Positions 34,840-43,458 are shown, counted from the first letter of the stretch. The stretch is 64,000 nt of DNA from Microtetraspora fusca (GCF_001570365.1 NZ_BBYK01000048.1:62001-126000); one strand, 5' to 3'. Notes: generated from the letters alone by a model not told the origin. Numbers and translations: made by a program.

Positions 34840-36063
34840 TCAGGCCTGCAGGTGTTTCAGGGTCTTCTCGAGGGTCCTCATCGCCGCTCCGCATCGCGCC
34901 TGGCTCGGGGAGTCGGCCCGCAACGCGGTCAGCGCCCCGTCGATCGCACCGTCCAGGGCGTGCCAGTCACCCGGCGAGCGGGGCTTGAGACCAGCCTCGG
35001 CGGCGTCCCAGGCCACCTCGAGATCCTTGATCCGAGCCTTCGCCCCGGCCAGGTCACCCTTGACGGTGAGAGCGTTGACGTCGTCGATGATGACGGCGAA
35101 GGAAGACAGGTCCCCGAGCTTGGAACTCGACACCTGCTTCACCGTCGCCGGGGAACCAGCCGGTTGGGCCGCGGCGCCTGCTGACATCCAACTGCCGATC
35201 CCGACGACGACCACGATGCCGGTGGCCGCCCACACCAGGTCCGCGGGCCGGCCCAGGCTCGCCCTGCTCGACTTGCCCTCGGCGTGCGAGCCCGCACGGC
35301 GGGCCCTGGTCGCGGCCACCTGCTCGCGGGCGACCAGCACGACGATGACGGCGAAGAACAGCATGCTGGTCCTGGTCGCGCCCAGGCCGAAACCACCGAG
35401 CGAGTGGTCCTGGGTCAGCAGGTCACCGACCGCGGCGCCCAGTGGGCGGGTCAGAATGTAGGCGGCCCAGAACGCCGGCACCTGCCAGGCCTCGACCCGC
35501 CAGAGCATCAGCGTGACGAGGAAGGCGCCGCCGAACAGCAGCGCGCCGTTGCGGAAGCCGAGGCTCAACGCCTCGGTGGCCAGGTCGCCTGCCGCGGTGC
35601 CGAGCGCGAACGTGGTCAGAATGGCTGCCCAGTAGAACGCCTCCCGCCGAGGCGTGTTGATCGCGGTGATCGACAGCGTCATCTCCTGCCGGTACCAGAC
35701 GGCGAAGACCACGGCCAGAAGCACCGCGAACAGCGTCGTGCTGACGTACAGGCTGATCCCGAGCGTGTCGGTGAGGAAGTCGGTGATCTGCGTTCCCGAG
35801 ATGCTCACCAAGACCACGGACAGCCAGTAGATCCACGGGGTGTAGCGGCGGGAGGACGTCTGCAGGACCAGAGCCGCCGCCAGGACGACGAACACCAGAC
35901 CATCGGTCAGCACCGGGCCGAGCCCGACATTGACCGTGAGGTAGTCCGCGAACGTCTCGCCTACCGTGGTCGAGAGGATCTTGATGACCCAGAAGGTCGC
36001 TGTGACCAGGGGCACCTTGTTTGCCATCTGCCGTCGCCGAGGTGGGGCAGAAATGGACACCAT
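34840..36063 (-). CDS. COG4705-like multispanning membrane protein with extra C-terminal domain
   Basis: A 407-residue protein from the ATG at 36063 (GGAG eight bases upstream); the conserved part starts at a second ATG (36027, [20 protein letters not shown]). About eight to ten hydrophobic helices cover the first 270 residues, with repeated TTxGE/D-type blocks ([39 protein letters not shown]) characteristic of COG4705. A further helix ([13 protein letters not shown]) and about 130 residues of helical soluble domain follow, which is unusual for the family. The function is unknown. A 20-bp palindrome lies in its promoter. Confidence 0.82.
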   Translation of the reverse strand: MVSISAPPRRRQMANKVPLVTATFWVIKILSTTVGETFADYLTVNVGLGPVLTDGLVFVVLAAALVLQTSSRRYTPWIYWLSVVLVSISGTQITDFLTDTLGISLYVSTTLFAVLLAVVFAVWYRQEMTLSITAINTPRREAFYWAAILTTFALGTAAGDLATEALSLGFRNGALLFGGAFLVTLMLWRVEAWQVPAFWAAYILTRPLGAAVGDLLTQDHSLGGFGLGATRTSMLFFAVIVVLVAREQVAATRARRAGSHAEGKSSRASLGRPADLVWAATGIVVVVGIGSWMSAGAAAQPAGSPATVKQVSSSKLGDLSSFAVIIDDVNALTVKGDLAGAKARIKDLEVAWDAAEAGLKPRSPGDWHALDGAIDGALTALRADSPSQARCGAAMRTLEKTLKHLQA

Positions 36064-36127
36064 GCGCACGCTCCAGACAGGAAAGGGACACGGTCACTGG
36101 CGCCTCAGGAGCACCAGCCAAGAGCAG

Positions 36128-36160
36128 ATACTACTCGTACGAGTAGTAGTAAGCGGTCAA
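36128..36160 (-). promoter_or_regulatory. Promoter with a 20-bp perfect palindrome
   Basis: TACTACTCGTACGAGTAGTA (36129-36148) is a perfect 20-bp palindrome 65 bp before the COG4705-like start. On the minus strand it is bracketed by TTGACC (36160-36155) and TAGTAT (36133-36128), a 21-bp spacer. A symmetric operator inside an over-long spacer is reminiscent of MerR-type activation, but which regulator binds is unknown. Confidence 0.6.
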
Positions 36161-36299
36161 AGCCACGCCTCGGTATTCCCCCAGAACATCTCCGAGCCGA
36201 TCACGTCGGCGGATGTCCAAGGGGGTGATCGAGGCCGAGTTGATGCCGGATCAAAGAGCGCTCAAGATCGCGAGGGCCCCATCAGATCTAGCGAGGGGA

Positions 36300-36319
36300 C
36301 TGCCGGGTTTACCCGGCAG
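36300..36319 (+). repeat. 8-bp hairpin upstream of the IS relic
   Basis: CTGCCGGG and CCCGGCAG pair around a TTTA loop. It lies about 100 bp upstream of the terminal hairpin of the IS200/IS605-type relic and may be part of the same RNA-structured element or an unrelated terminator. Confidence 0.35.
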
Positions 36320-36337
36320 GGAATCGCTTCCTTGATA

Positions 36338-36436
36338 TGGTTCTGTTGTTCGAAACGGGCAGGGCTTGTCCGTCGCCTACCTCGGCCGAGGGAAGCGAGA
36401 AGCCGCTCCCTTCAGGGAGCGGAGGAGTCACCGATG
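36338..36436 (+). mobile_element. Relic right end of an IS200/IS605-type element (tnpB 3' end / omega-RNA region)
   Basis: The short frame from 36338 ends in EGSEKPLPSGSGGVT and stops soon after, like the tail of actinobacterial TnpB proteins. The DNA carries the characteristic subterminal hairpin CCGCTCCC-TTCA-GGGAGCGG (36403-36422) followed by AGGAGTCAC, which matches my memory of right ends of this element type. No TnpA or body of TnpB remains. Assignment rests on pattern memory, so confidence is moderate. Confidence 0.5.
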
Positions 36437-36480
36437 CCACCCTCCTACGTTCGTAAGTGAGCTGCCCAACGTGGCGGGGC

Positions 36481-36512
36481 GGCCCCGAGGCGGAGCGGCC
36501 CCGAGGCGGAGC
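36481..36512 (+). repeat. 16-bp tandem duplication
   Basis: GGCCCCGAGGCGGAGC occurs twice in perfect tandem. It lies in noncoding sequence between the IS relic and the acidic exported protein; no function is apparent. Confidence 0.85.
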
Positions 36513-36575
36513 CGTACGCTCAGGACCGAGCCGGGGACCCGGGCACGGCGAGTCTCGGGTTGCCCGGCGCCTGGC

Positions 36576-36938
36576 TCAGCCGTCCTCGGGCTCGCCGGCG
36601 TCGCCCTTGCTCTCCTGCTCGTGCTGGTCGCCCGCCTGGCCCTGCTTGCCTTCCTGGGGTTCGGACCCGGCCTCCCGCCCCTTGTCGTCCTGACCGTCCT
36701 CGGCCCCGGCCCTCTGGCCCTGCTCGTCCTCCTCGGTGCCCTCGTCGGGCTCCGCGTTCTCCGCGTTCTCTGCGGGCGGGGCGACCTCGGACTTGGAGTC
36801 CTGGTCGGCAGGGGCGGCGGAGGACTGGACGGGGGCGGGGCTCTGGTCGGTGGAGGAGGCGTACGCGGCGGCAGCTCCGCCGCCCGCCACGAGGACGGCC
36901 ACGGCGGCGAGCCCGGGGATGGTCACAGACCTACGCAT
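36576..36938 (-). CDS. Small exported acidic, low-complexity protein
   Basis: A 120-residue protein. The ATG at 36938 has GGAG eight bases upstream. A signal peptide (MRRSVTIPGLAAVAVLVAGG then AAAAYA) is followed by a disordered region rich in Glu, Asp, Gln, Gly, Ala and Pro, without Cys. The mature part is strongly acidic and could bind cations or act in the cell envelope. It is divergent from the PAP2-glycosyltransferase gene, and the 19-bp box at 37079 lies between them, so the nearby two-component system may control both. Confidence 0.7.
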   Translation of the reverse strand: MRRSVTIPGLAAVAVLVAGGGAAAAYASSTDQSPAPVQSSAAPADQDSKSEVAPPAENAENAEPDEGTEEDEQGQRAGAEDGQDDKGREAGSEPQEGKQGQAGDQHEQESKGDAGEPEDG

Positions 36939-37078
36939 TGAAATATCTCCGATGCATTGACGTCGTACTGACCCCCTCAGTCTGCGGAAACGTGGGATAG
37001 CGGCAGGTTCGGCCAGCCATAACGCGAGGTTAATCCTGCTCCGAAACCCGGATCCGCACATGGCCACGCGCGCGCGAA

Positions 37079-37097
37079 GGTAAGCGCCGCGCTAACC
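37079..37097. promoter_or_regulatory. 19-bp box, copy 1 (probable response-regulator site)
   Basis: GGTAAGCGCCGCGCTAACC; its reverse complement GGTTAGCGCGGCGCTTACC matches the box at 39077-39095 at 17 of 19 positions. It lies 45-63 bp upstream of the PAP2-glycosyltransferase start point, a position suited to activation, and between that gene and the divergent exported protein. Confidence 0.6.
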
Positions 37098-37129
37098 GAG
37101 TGCTGAGCGGGCGCTGAGATGTCCCTCCA

Positions 37130-37135
37130 TAGCGT
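37130..37135 (+). promoter_or_regulatory. -10 box of a leaderless promoter
   Basis: TAGCGT (TANNNT) lies six bases before the ATG at 37142, and no ribosome site is present, so the transcript is probably leaderless. No good -35 hexamer is seen, which would fit an activator acting from 37079-37097. Confidence 0.5.
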
Positions 37136-37141
37136 GCGGTC

Positions 37142-38959
37142 ATGCGATCAGGCAGCAGAACGACAGTCCCGACGCCGGTCTCCGCCGCGTTCCTGGGCCT
37201 GGGGGTGGTCGTCGGCTTCGCCGCGCGCACGCCCGCGTGGACCGCGGCGGACACGCGCGTGAGCCAGGCGGTGCAGTCCCTACGCGGCCCCTGGCTGACC
37301 GCACTGGCGCAGGTCCTGGACGTGGGTTTCGGCACAGTCGTCGGCACGGCCCTCTCCGCCCTCCTCGTCGTGGGTGTCGCCCTCTCCGGTCGGACGCGCG
37401 CCGCCGGAGGCATGCTGCTGGTGATCGCCGCCGGGTGGGGCGTGAGCGCGCCGGTCAAGGCCATCGTCACCCGTCCCCGGCCACCGGCGGTCCACGCCCT
37501 GGTGCGGGAACTGGGCCCCGACAGCTTTCCCAGCGGTCACGTGTGCCTGACCCTGTCGATCGCGATCGCCGTGGCACTGCTGGCCAGGAAGTCCCGTTTC
37601 GTCTGGCCTGTCGTGGCGGCGGGCGGCGTGCTGGTGGCCGGCCAGATGTTCGCCAGGGTCTACCTCGGAGCGCACTATCCCACCGACACCCTGGGCTCGA
37701 TCATCCTCACCCCGGCCACCATCCACATCGCCGCCCACGCGCGGAGGCTCGGCGTGCTCCTGCTGCGCGCGGACAACCGCCGCAGGGCACGCCGTACCGG
37801 CCCGCCCGACACCCGCCAGGTGAAGATCCTCCTGCTGCACGCCCACGGCATGGGCGGGACCATCAGGACCGTCTTCAACCTCGCGGGCACCCTGGCGGCC
37901 GAGCACGATGTGGAGATCGTCAGCGTCGTCCGGACCAAGCCGGAGCCCTTCTTCCCGGTGCCGCCCGGCGTCCGCGTCACCTTCCTGGACGACCGCGTGG
38001 GCCGCCGCCCCCGTGGTCCGCGGCTCGCACGCCTGCTGCGCAGCCGTCTCATCCCGCCGGACGAGGCCGCGTACGACAGGTTCGACCTGCGCACCGACCT
38101 GGCCCTGCTGCGTTTCCTGCGCGGGCTGCGCACCGGCGTCCTGATCACCACGCGCCCCGGGCTCAACCTGGCCGCCGCCATGCTGGCTCCGCCCGGCGTG
38201 ATCACGATCGGGCAGGAGCACGTCGGCTTCGGCTCGCACAAGCCCTCTGTCCGGGAGATGATCTCCCGCAGGTACGGCAGGCTCGACGCGCTGGTCACCC
38301 TGACCGAGACCGACCTGGGCGCCTACCGGGCGGCGCTGGGCCCCCGGGCGCCCCGGCACCTGCTGCGCATCCCCAACGCCGCGCCGCCCCTCACCGGCGG
38401 TCCCTCTCCCCTGAACGCCAAGACCGTCATCGCGATCGGCCGCCTGGTCAAGGTCAAGGGCTTCGACCTGCTGCTGCACGCCTGGGAACGGGTCAGCGCC
38501 GTACGTCCCGGCTGGATGCTGCGCATCGTCGGCTCAGGGCCCGAGCGCGCCCGGCTGCTCAAGCTGGTCGGCGAGCTCGGGCTGGCCTGCTCGGTCGAGT
38601 TCCCCGGTCCCTCGCGCGACGTCGGCGCCGAACTCGACGACGCCTCGATCTTCGTGCTCAGCTCGCGCCGCGAGGGATTCCCGATGGCGATCCTGGAGGC
38701 GCTGAGCAAGGGCGTGCCCGTGGTCGCCTTCGACTGCCCGCACGGCCCCGGCGAGATCGTCACCCACGGCCACGACGGGCTCCTGGTCCCCCGAAGGGAC
38801 GTCGCCGCGCTGGCCGCGACGCTCGGCCTCCTCATCGACGACGAGAGCGAGCGCCGCATGATGGGAACCGCCGCGCTGACCACATCGAGACAGTACGACC
38901 CGGACGTCATCGGCCGGCGATGGACCGAGTTGCTGTCCGAGCTGGAAGCGGGCCACTGA
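37142..38959 (+). CDS. PAP2 phosphatase-glycosyltransferase (GT4) fusion
   Basis: A 605-residue two-domain protein. Residues about 15-205 are a PAP2 membrane phosphatase with all three motifs: KAIVTRPRP (near 105), FPSGH (near 127) and ARVYLGAHYPTD (near 170-180), within about five membrane helices. Residues about 226-600 are a cytoplasmic GT-B glycosyltransferase of the group 1/GT4 type, with a Gly-rich start (LHAHGMGGTIRT), AIGRLVKVKGFDLLL, and the donor-site motif SSRREGFPMAILEALSKG. The frame is continuous. It probably removes a phosphate from a lipid carrier or lipid phosphate and glycosylates a lipid or cell-wall product. The glycosyltransferase half resembles teichoic-acid/capsule-type enzymes. 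Confidence 0.9.
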   Translation: MRSGSRTTVPTPVSAAFLGLGVVVGFAARTPAWTAADTRVSQAVQSLRGPWLTALAQVLDVGFGTVVGTALSALLVVGVALSGRTRAAGGMLLVIAAGWGVSAPVKAIVTRPRPPAVHALVRELGPDSFPSGHVCLTLSIAIAVALLARKSRFVWPVVAAGGVLVAGQMFARVYLGAHYPTDTLGSIILTPATIHIAAHARRLGVLLLRADNRRRARRTGPPDTRQVKILLLHAHGMGGTIRTVFNLAGTLAAEHDVEIVSVVRTKPEPFFPVPPGVRVTFLDDRVGRRPRGPRLARLLRSRLIPPDEAAYDRFDLRTDLALLRFLRGLRTGVLITTRPGLNLAAAMLAPPGVITIGQEHVGFGSHKPSVREMISRRYGRLDALVTLTETDLGAYRAALGPRAPRHLLRIPNAAPPLTGGPSPLNAKTVIAIGRLVKVKGFDLLLHAWERVSAVRPGWMLRIVGSGPERARLLKLVGELGLACSVEFPGPSRDVGAELDDASIFVLSSRREGFPMAILEALSKGVPVVAFDCPHGPGEIVTHGHDGLLVPRRDVAALAATLGLLIDDESERRMMGTAALTTSRQYDPDVIGRRWTELLSELEAGH

Positions 38960-39076
38960 ACGGTCACCGGTCGCGCTCCCAGGTCGCCGCCGGCCCGGGC
39001 ATGGCCAGGGCGATGGCGCTCTGCCGTACTTCATACGCGCCACGCCATGAACGGCCGGAGCACCCGCTGAGTAAAG

Positions 39077-39095
39077 GGTTAGCGGGGCGTTTACC
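39077..39095. promoter_or_regulatory. 19-bp box, copy 2 (probable response-regulator site)
   Basis: GGTTAGCGGGGCGTTTACC is the partner of the box at 37079-37097 (17 of 19 in opposite orientation). Here it overlaps a possible -10 box (TACCTT, 39092-39097) 20 bases before the histidine kinase start, suggesting negative autoregulation in contrast to copy 1. Confidence 0.6.
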
Positions 39096-39117
39096 TTGCC
39101 TCTGCCACCCTGGAGGG

Positions 39118-40407
39118 ATGACAGCACAGGGCGTGCCGCTGCGGCGGCGGGTGCTGGTGGTGATCCTGAGCGTGACCGCCCTGGTCGTCGCGCTGTTCCT
39201 GGTGCCCCTGGCGGTCGCGGTGAACCTCCTCTACCACGACCAGACGGTGGCCGCCCTGCAACGCGACGCCGCCTGGGTCGCCGCCGCCGTCCCCGACGAA
39301 CCGCGAGTGCCGTTGAAGCTGCCGACTGGCCTGCCGGGTGACCTGGCCATCGGTGGCTACAGCGTGCGCGGCACGCGAGTGTTCGGCAACGGCCCCGGCC
39401 ACTCCAGCCTGGCCGCCTCCAGCAACGACGGCCGCGTGCACGACACAGTGGAGGCCGGATTCCTGGCCGTGTCCGCACCCGTGCCCTCCGACGAGGGCCC
39501 CGCGCTGGTCATCCGCGTGGCGACACCGAACTCGGAGGTCACGGAACGCGTCCATGAGGCGTGGCTGCTCATGGGCGGGCTCGCGCTGATCGTGATCGCG
39601 CTGGCCGCGGCTGCGGCCGTGCGACAGTCGGCCAGGCTGGCGGCCCCGCTGGAACGGCTGACCGCCGCCGCGCAGGCACTCGGCGGTGGCGACTTCAGCG
39701 TCCGCGCCTCCCCCTCGGGGCTGCGCGAGGCCGACCAGGCCGGGCAGGCGCTGGAGTCGACGGCGCGCCGCCTCGGCGACGTTCTCGCCCGCGAGCGGGC
39801 CTTCAGCGCCGACGTCTCCCACCAGCTGCGCACCGGGCTGACCGGCCTGCTGCTCGGCCTGGAGTCTTCACTGTCGCGCCCCGGCGCCGACCTGGCCTCC
39901 GCGGTCCGTACCGCGCTGGCCAGGGGCGAGCGGCTGCAGGAGGTCATCGACGATCTCGTACGGCTCAGCCGCGACAGCCGCGGGCCGAGCGAGCGGCTCG
40001 ACGTCGCCGCGCTGATGGAGGAGCTCCGCCAGGAATGGCACGGCCCGCTGGCCGAGCACGGCCGCCGCCTGACCATCGCCGTGGAGCCCGCGCTGCCGCC
40101 GGTGACCGCCCAGCCCGCGGCCGTCCGGCAGATCCTGCGTGTCCTGCTCGACAACGCCCTGCGCCACGGCCAGGGGGAGGTCACCGTGACCGTCGCCGAC
40201 GTGGGCCCCGGGACGGCCGTCGAGGTGGGCGACCACGGGCCGGGCGTGGCAGAAGGGGTGGACCCGTTCGTCAGGTCCAGCGGCCACAGCCACGGCATCG
40301 GACTCGCCCTGGCCCGCTCGCTGGCCGAGGCGGAGGGCGGCCGGCTGGTGCTCAGCCGGATCAGGCCGCCGCTGTTCAGCCTGCTGCTGCCCGGCGACGA
40401 CATCTGA
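39118..40407 (+). CDS. Sensor histidine kinase of a two-component system
   Basis: A 429-residue membrane kinase. Two helices (about residues 12-35 and 155-172) flank an extracytoplasmic sensor of about 120 residues; a HAMP linker follows. The H-box FSADVSHQLRTGLTG places the phosphorylated His at 235; the N-box VLLDNALRHG and G-boxes (VGDHGPGVA, HGIGLALA) are present. GGAGGG immediately precedes the ATG. It converges on the response regulator gene with a 15-bp gap, an unusual opposite-strand arrangement for a cognate pair. Confidence 0.93.
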   Translation: MTAQGVPLRRRVLVVILSVTALVVALFLVPLAVAVNLLYHDQTVAALQRDAAWVAAAVPDEPRVPLKLPTGLPGDLAIGGYSVRGTRVFGNGPGHSSLAASSNDGRVHDTVEAGFLAVSAPVPSDEGPALVIRVATPNSEVTERVHEAWLLMGGLALIVIALAAAAAVRQSARLAAPLERLTAAAQALGGGDFSVRASPSGLREADQAGQALESTARRLGDVLARERAFSADVSHQLRTGLTGLLLGLESSLSRPGADLASAVRTALARGERLQEVIDDLVRLSRDSRGPSERLDVAALMEELRQEWHGPLAEHGRRLTIAVEPALPPVTAQPAAVRQILRVLLDNALRHGQGEVTVTVADVGPGTAVEVGDHGPGVAEGVDPFVRSSGHSHGIGLALARSLAEAEGGRLVLSRIRPPLFSLLLPGDDI

Positions 40408-40422
40408 CCGGACGGGCACGCG

Positions 40423-41100
40423 TCAGGGCTCGTAGCGGTAGCCGTGTCCGCGTACAGTGACGATCCGCTCCATCCCCTCGCCGTGCTCGGCCAGCTTGCG
40501 GCGCAGCGCGAACACGTGCACGTCAAGCGTCTTGGTGGGGCCGAACCAGTTTTCGTCCCACACCTCGTCCATGAGCTGCTCCCGCGCCACCACCTCGCCC
40601 GACCGGCTGACCAGCGCCGTCAGCAGGTCGAACTCCTTGGGCCGCAACGCCAGCTCCGCCTGGCCGATGTAGGCGCGCCGGGCGGGCAGGTCGAGCCGCA
40701 GCCGCCCGGCGGTCACCATGCGCTCCCCCTGCGCCGGGCTGCGCCGCCGCAGGTGGGCACGGATCCTGGCCATCAGCTCGGTCAGCCGGAACGGCTTGGT
40801 CAGGTAGTCGTCGGCCCCGGCGTCGAGCGCCACCACGACCTCGAACTCCTGCGTGCGGGCCGTGAGCACGACGATCACCGTGTCGGGCACCCTTGAGCGC
40901 AGCCGCCGACACAGGGCCACACCGTCCAGGTCGGGCAGCCCCAGGTCCAGCAGGACGAGGTCCGGCTGGTGCCGCTCGGCCGCCCGCAGCGCCTCGGCGC
41001 CGTCGGCGGCCGGCTCGGCCTCGTAACCCTGGGCCGCCAGCGCCTCGACCAGCTCGGACCTGATGACCAGGTCGTCTTCCACGACCAGCACACATGCCAT
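40423..41100 (-). CDS. OmpR/PhoB-family response regulator
   Basis: A 225-residue regulator. The receiver domain has the acidic pocket (Glu8, Asp9, Asp10), phospho-acceptor Asp52 (LLDLGLPDLDG), a conserved Thr (LTARTQ) and Lys in LTKPFRL; the C-terminal winged helix includes LRPKEFDLLTALVSRSGEVV and ends in RGHGYRYEP. The ATG at 41100 matches the family start. It faces the histidine kinase tail to tail. The 19-bp boxes at 37079 and 39077 are the likely binding sites. Confidence 0.93.
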   Translation of the reverse strand: MACVLVVEDDLVIRSELVEALAAQGYEAEPAADGAEALRAAERHQPDLVLLDLGLPDLDGVALCRRLRSRVPDTVIVVLTARTQEFEVVVALDAGADDYLTKPFRLTELMARIRAHLRRRSPAQGERMVTAGRLRLDLPARRAYIGQAELALRPKEFDLLTALVSRSGEVVAREQLMDEVWDENWFGPTKTLDVHVFALRRKLAEHGEGMERIVTVRGHGYRYEP

Positions 41101-41373
41101 GCGCCCGATGGTACGGGCGACGCCGTCATGCGAGGTTGAGCTGCCGAGATACGCCGAACCGATCGATGCCCCGGCCGAGCTTCGTGCTGAACTCACAGGA
41201 GCCCAGCGGCATCAGCGCCTGCCCGCCCTGGACAGCAGGCGGTCGATGTCCTCCTTGAAGGCCGGCGCCAGTCGCACGGCCCTGGCCTGCCGGCAGATGG
41301 CGGGAGGGCCGGACCAGGCCCCGCCACACAGGCGAATCCCACAGATTGATCACAATCCGACACGCACCCAAAA
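41101..41373. other. Intergenic stretch with a short coding-like remnant
   Basis: Between the response regulator and the S9 peptidase. On the minus strand a frame ending at TGA 41214-41212 reads AICRQARAVRLAPAFKEDID then RLLSRAGRR, like the last helices of a larger protein, without a visible start. Otherwise I see only the two genes' flanks. Confidence 0.3.
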
Positions 41374-43314
41374 CTATGCGTGATCCAGTGTGGGGTCGGC
41401 GAGCCATCGGTCGAACCACGCGCGGGTGCGCCGCAGCACGTCGAGCTGGTGATTGCGTTCCAGGATCGCGTGACCTTCTCTCGGGTAGACGACGAACTCG
41501 TGCTCGACGCCGAACCGCCGCAGGGCGCGATGGAAGTATGTGGCCTGGCCGACCGGCACATTCGGGTCGTCCTCGCCGTGCAGGATCAGCACCGGAGTGC
41601 TGATCCTGGAGGCGTAGGAGATGGGGCTGAGTCGATCGTGGCGGTGTGGGCCGGTTCCCTCCCAGCCGCAACTGCCGCCGAGTCCCGCGTCCCAGACGCC
41701 CAGTTCGCCGGTGGCGAGGAGCATGCCCCAGTCGCTGATGCCCGCACCCATCACCGCGGCCTTGAACCTGCTCGTCTGCCCGACGGCCCAGGCCGCCATG
41801 AACCCGCCGTGGCTCCACCCGCCGATCCCGAGCCGGTCGGGGTCGGCGATGCCGTCGGCGATCAGCAGGTCGACGCCGCTGACGATGTCCGTCCACTCGT
41901 CCATGCCGACCGCTCCCGCGACGCTCGCCGCGAAGGCGTGCCCACGGCCCTCGCCGCCGCGTGGATTGGGCAGGAAGACGGCGTACCCCGCGGTCGCGAG
42001 CCACTGCGCCGACGGGCTCATGCCGAGCAGTAACTGGTCGGCGTACCTGTCGTACGGGCCGCCGTGCACCAGCGTGATGAGCGGAAACGGGCCGTCCTGG
42101 CGGGTCTTGGCGACGGGCAGGATCACCAGCCCGTCGAGGTCGAGCCCGTCGGATGCCGTGTAGGACAGGCGTTCCTGCGTTCCCCACTCGATCCCGCGCA
42201 GCTCCGGCCTGGTGTCGCTGAGCCGCGCCAGCCGACCGGTGGGCGGCCCCGCGTGCACGTTTCTCGGCTCGTACGCCGTGCTCGCCACCACGGCGACGAC
42301 GTCGCCCGAGCCGCTGGCCGTCATCAAGCCCGCATACCCGTCGAGGCGCGACATCGGCTGGAACCGCCGCGTTTCGGCATCGAGCCGGTGGATCGCGGTG
42401 TCGAGCCCGTCGGCGAACAGCGCCAGCGGCGGCCCGTCGGCGACCTGCGCCAGGCCCGACGGGCAGACGGTCATGCCGCTGGTCAGGTTGCGCTGCTCCT
42501 CCGCGGCGCCGTCCTCGGGCACGGTGAGATCGAAGACGGCGCGCCCCCCGACGGGGCCAGGTGGGGTCGTCCCCAGATAGCACAGGTGCCAGCTGCCGTC
42601 GGTCTTCCACCAGGTCAGGCCGGATGCCTCCAACCCGGCCGGGCCGAGATCCTGGACCTTGCCGGTTTCCGGGTCGACCAGGTGCAGCTCGCAGGCGGGG
42701 AAGACCGGATCGAGGTCCGGGGTGGCCCAGGTGAGCACCGCGATCGGGCCGCCGTCCGGGCGCTGCGCCAGTTCGACGACGTGCCTGTCGCCGAGCCCGT
42801 CCACCACGCGCAACCGGCCGGTGTCCAGGTCGAGCAGCCGCAACCGTCCGTACGGCACCCGCTCCCCCCACACCTTGGCGTCGTCGCGTTCGGCTTTCCT
42901 ACGCTCGTCCTCATCGGTCGGCTCGTCGGCGGCCACCACTGCGACCAGCCGGTCGTCGGCGAGCGGAAGGTGGTAGGAGATCCCGCTCTTCCAGGTGGTC
43001 AGCGCCTGCACCTGCCCGCCGCCGACCGGGATCCGATGCAGCTGCGTGGTGCCTCGCGTCAGCCGATCGGATCCGAAGAAGAGCGAGGCCGCGTCCGGCG
43101 CCCAGCGGGGGTCGGCGTCTCGTGCCCTGCCTTCGGTCAGTTTCCTCGGCGGTGAGCTCCCGTCGGTGGCGGTGACCCAGATGGCGCTGCTCGGATGCTG
43201 CTCTTCGCGCGTGTACGCGGCGACCGTGTAGGCGACCCAGCGGCCGTCGGGAGAGATCATCGGATGCCGCGGGATGGCGCCGTCCACGATCAGCTCCGGT
43301 GTGACCGTACTCAT
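41374..43314 (-). CDS. S9-family prolyl-oligopeptidase-like peptidase
   Basis: A 646-residue peptidase. The ATG at 43314 has GGAGG upstream. A beta-propeller half with SPDGRWVAYTVA and other TolB-like repeats precedes a hydrolase domain with nucleophile Ser501 in GGWSHGGF, Asp in GEDDPNVP and His in REGHAI. It has no signal peptide. It is a distant paralogue of the S9 enzyme at 29577 but stands alone under its own promoter, so a general intracellular peptidase role is more likely than a link to the peptide operon. Confidence 0.92.
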   Translation of the reverse strand: MSTVTPELIVDGAIPRHPMISPDGRWVAYTVAAYTREEQHPSSAIWVTATDGSSPPRKLTEGRARDADPRWAPDAASLFFGSDRLTRGTTQLHRIPVGGGQVQALTTWKSGISYHLPLADDRLVAVVAADEPTDEDERRKAERDDAKVWGERVPYGRLRLLDLDTGRLRVVDGLGDRHVVELAQRPDGGPIAVLTWATPDLDPVFPACELHLVDPETGKVQDLGPAGLEASGLTWWKTDGSWHLCYLGTTPPGPVGGRAVFDLTVPEDGAAEEQRNLTSGMTVCPSGLAQVADGPPLALFADGLDTAIHRLDAETRRFQPMSRLDGYAGLMTASGSGDVVAVVASTAYEPRNVHAGPPTGRLARLSDTRPELRGIEWGTQERLSYTASDGLDLDGLVILPVAKTRQDGPFPLITLVHGGPYDRYADQLLLGMSPSAQWLATAGYAVFLPNPRGGEGRGHAFAASVAGAVGMDEWTDIVSGVDLLIADGIADPDRLGIGGWSHGGFMAAWAVGQTSRFKAAVMGAGISDWGMLLATGELGVWDAGLGGSCGWEGTGPHRHDRLSPISYASRISTPVLILHGEDDPNVPVGQATYFHRALRRFGVEHEFVVYPREGHAILERNHQLDVLRRTRAWFDRWLADPTLDHA

Positions 43315-43388
43315 CGAACCCGTCCTCCAGCATCGACGTCGGCGGGCACCCATCGGCTCAGGCGAGCACAGCAGGCGGCGGATCCTTG

Positions 43389-43418
43389 ATCATCGTTATC
43401 CGCACTCAGCCTCGTCAA
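43389..43418 (-). promoter_or_regulatory. Promoter of the S9 peptidase gene
   Basis: On the minus strand TTGACG (43418-43413) and GATGAT (43394-43389) are separated by 18 bp, about 75 bases before the start codon. Confidence 0.45.
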
Positions 43419-43458
43419 CGGCCGAACCGATGTAAACGGCCTCCCCCGCCGCGCCACG

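Noticed and set aside
39118-41100. Kinase and regulator as unrelated genes because they converge
   Set aside because: They are adjacent with a 15-bp gap and of matching OmpR/EnvZ-like classes; a cognate pair remains the best reading.
41193-41561. Short minus-strand frame between the response regulator and the S9 peptidase
   Set aside because: It overlaps the S9 3' end out of frame and has shadow composition; only the coding-like remnant ending at 41212 is noted.
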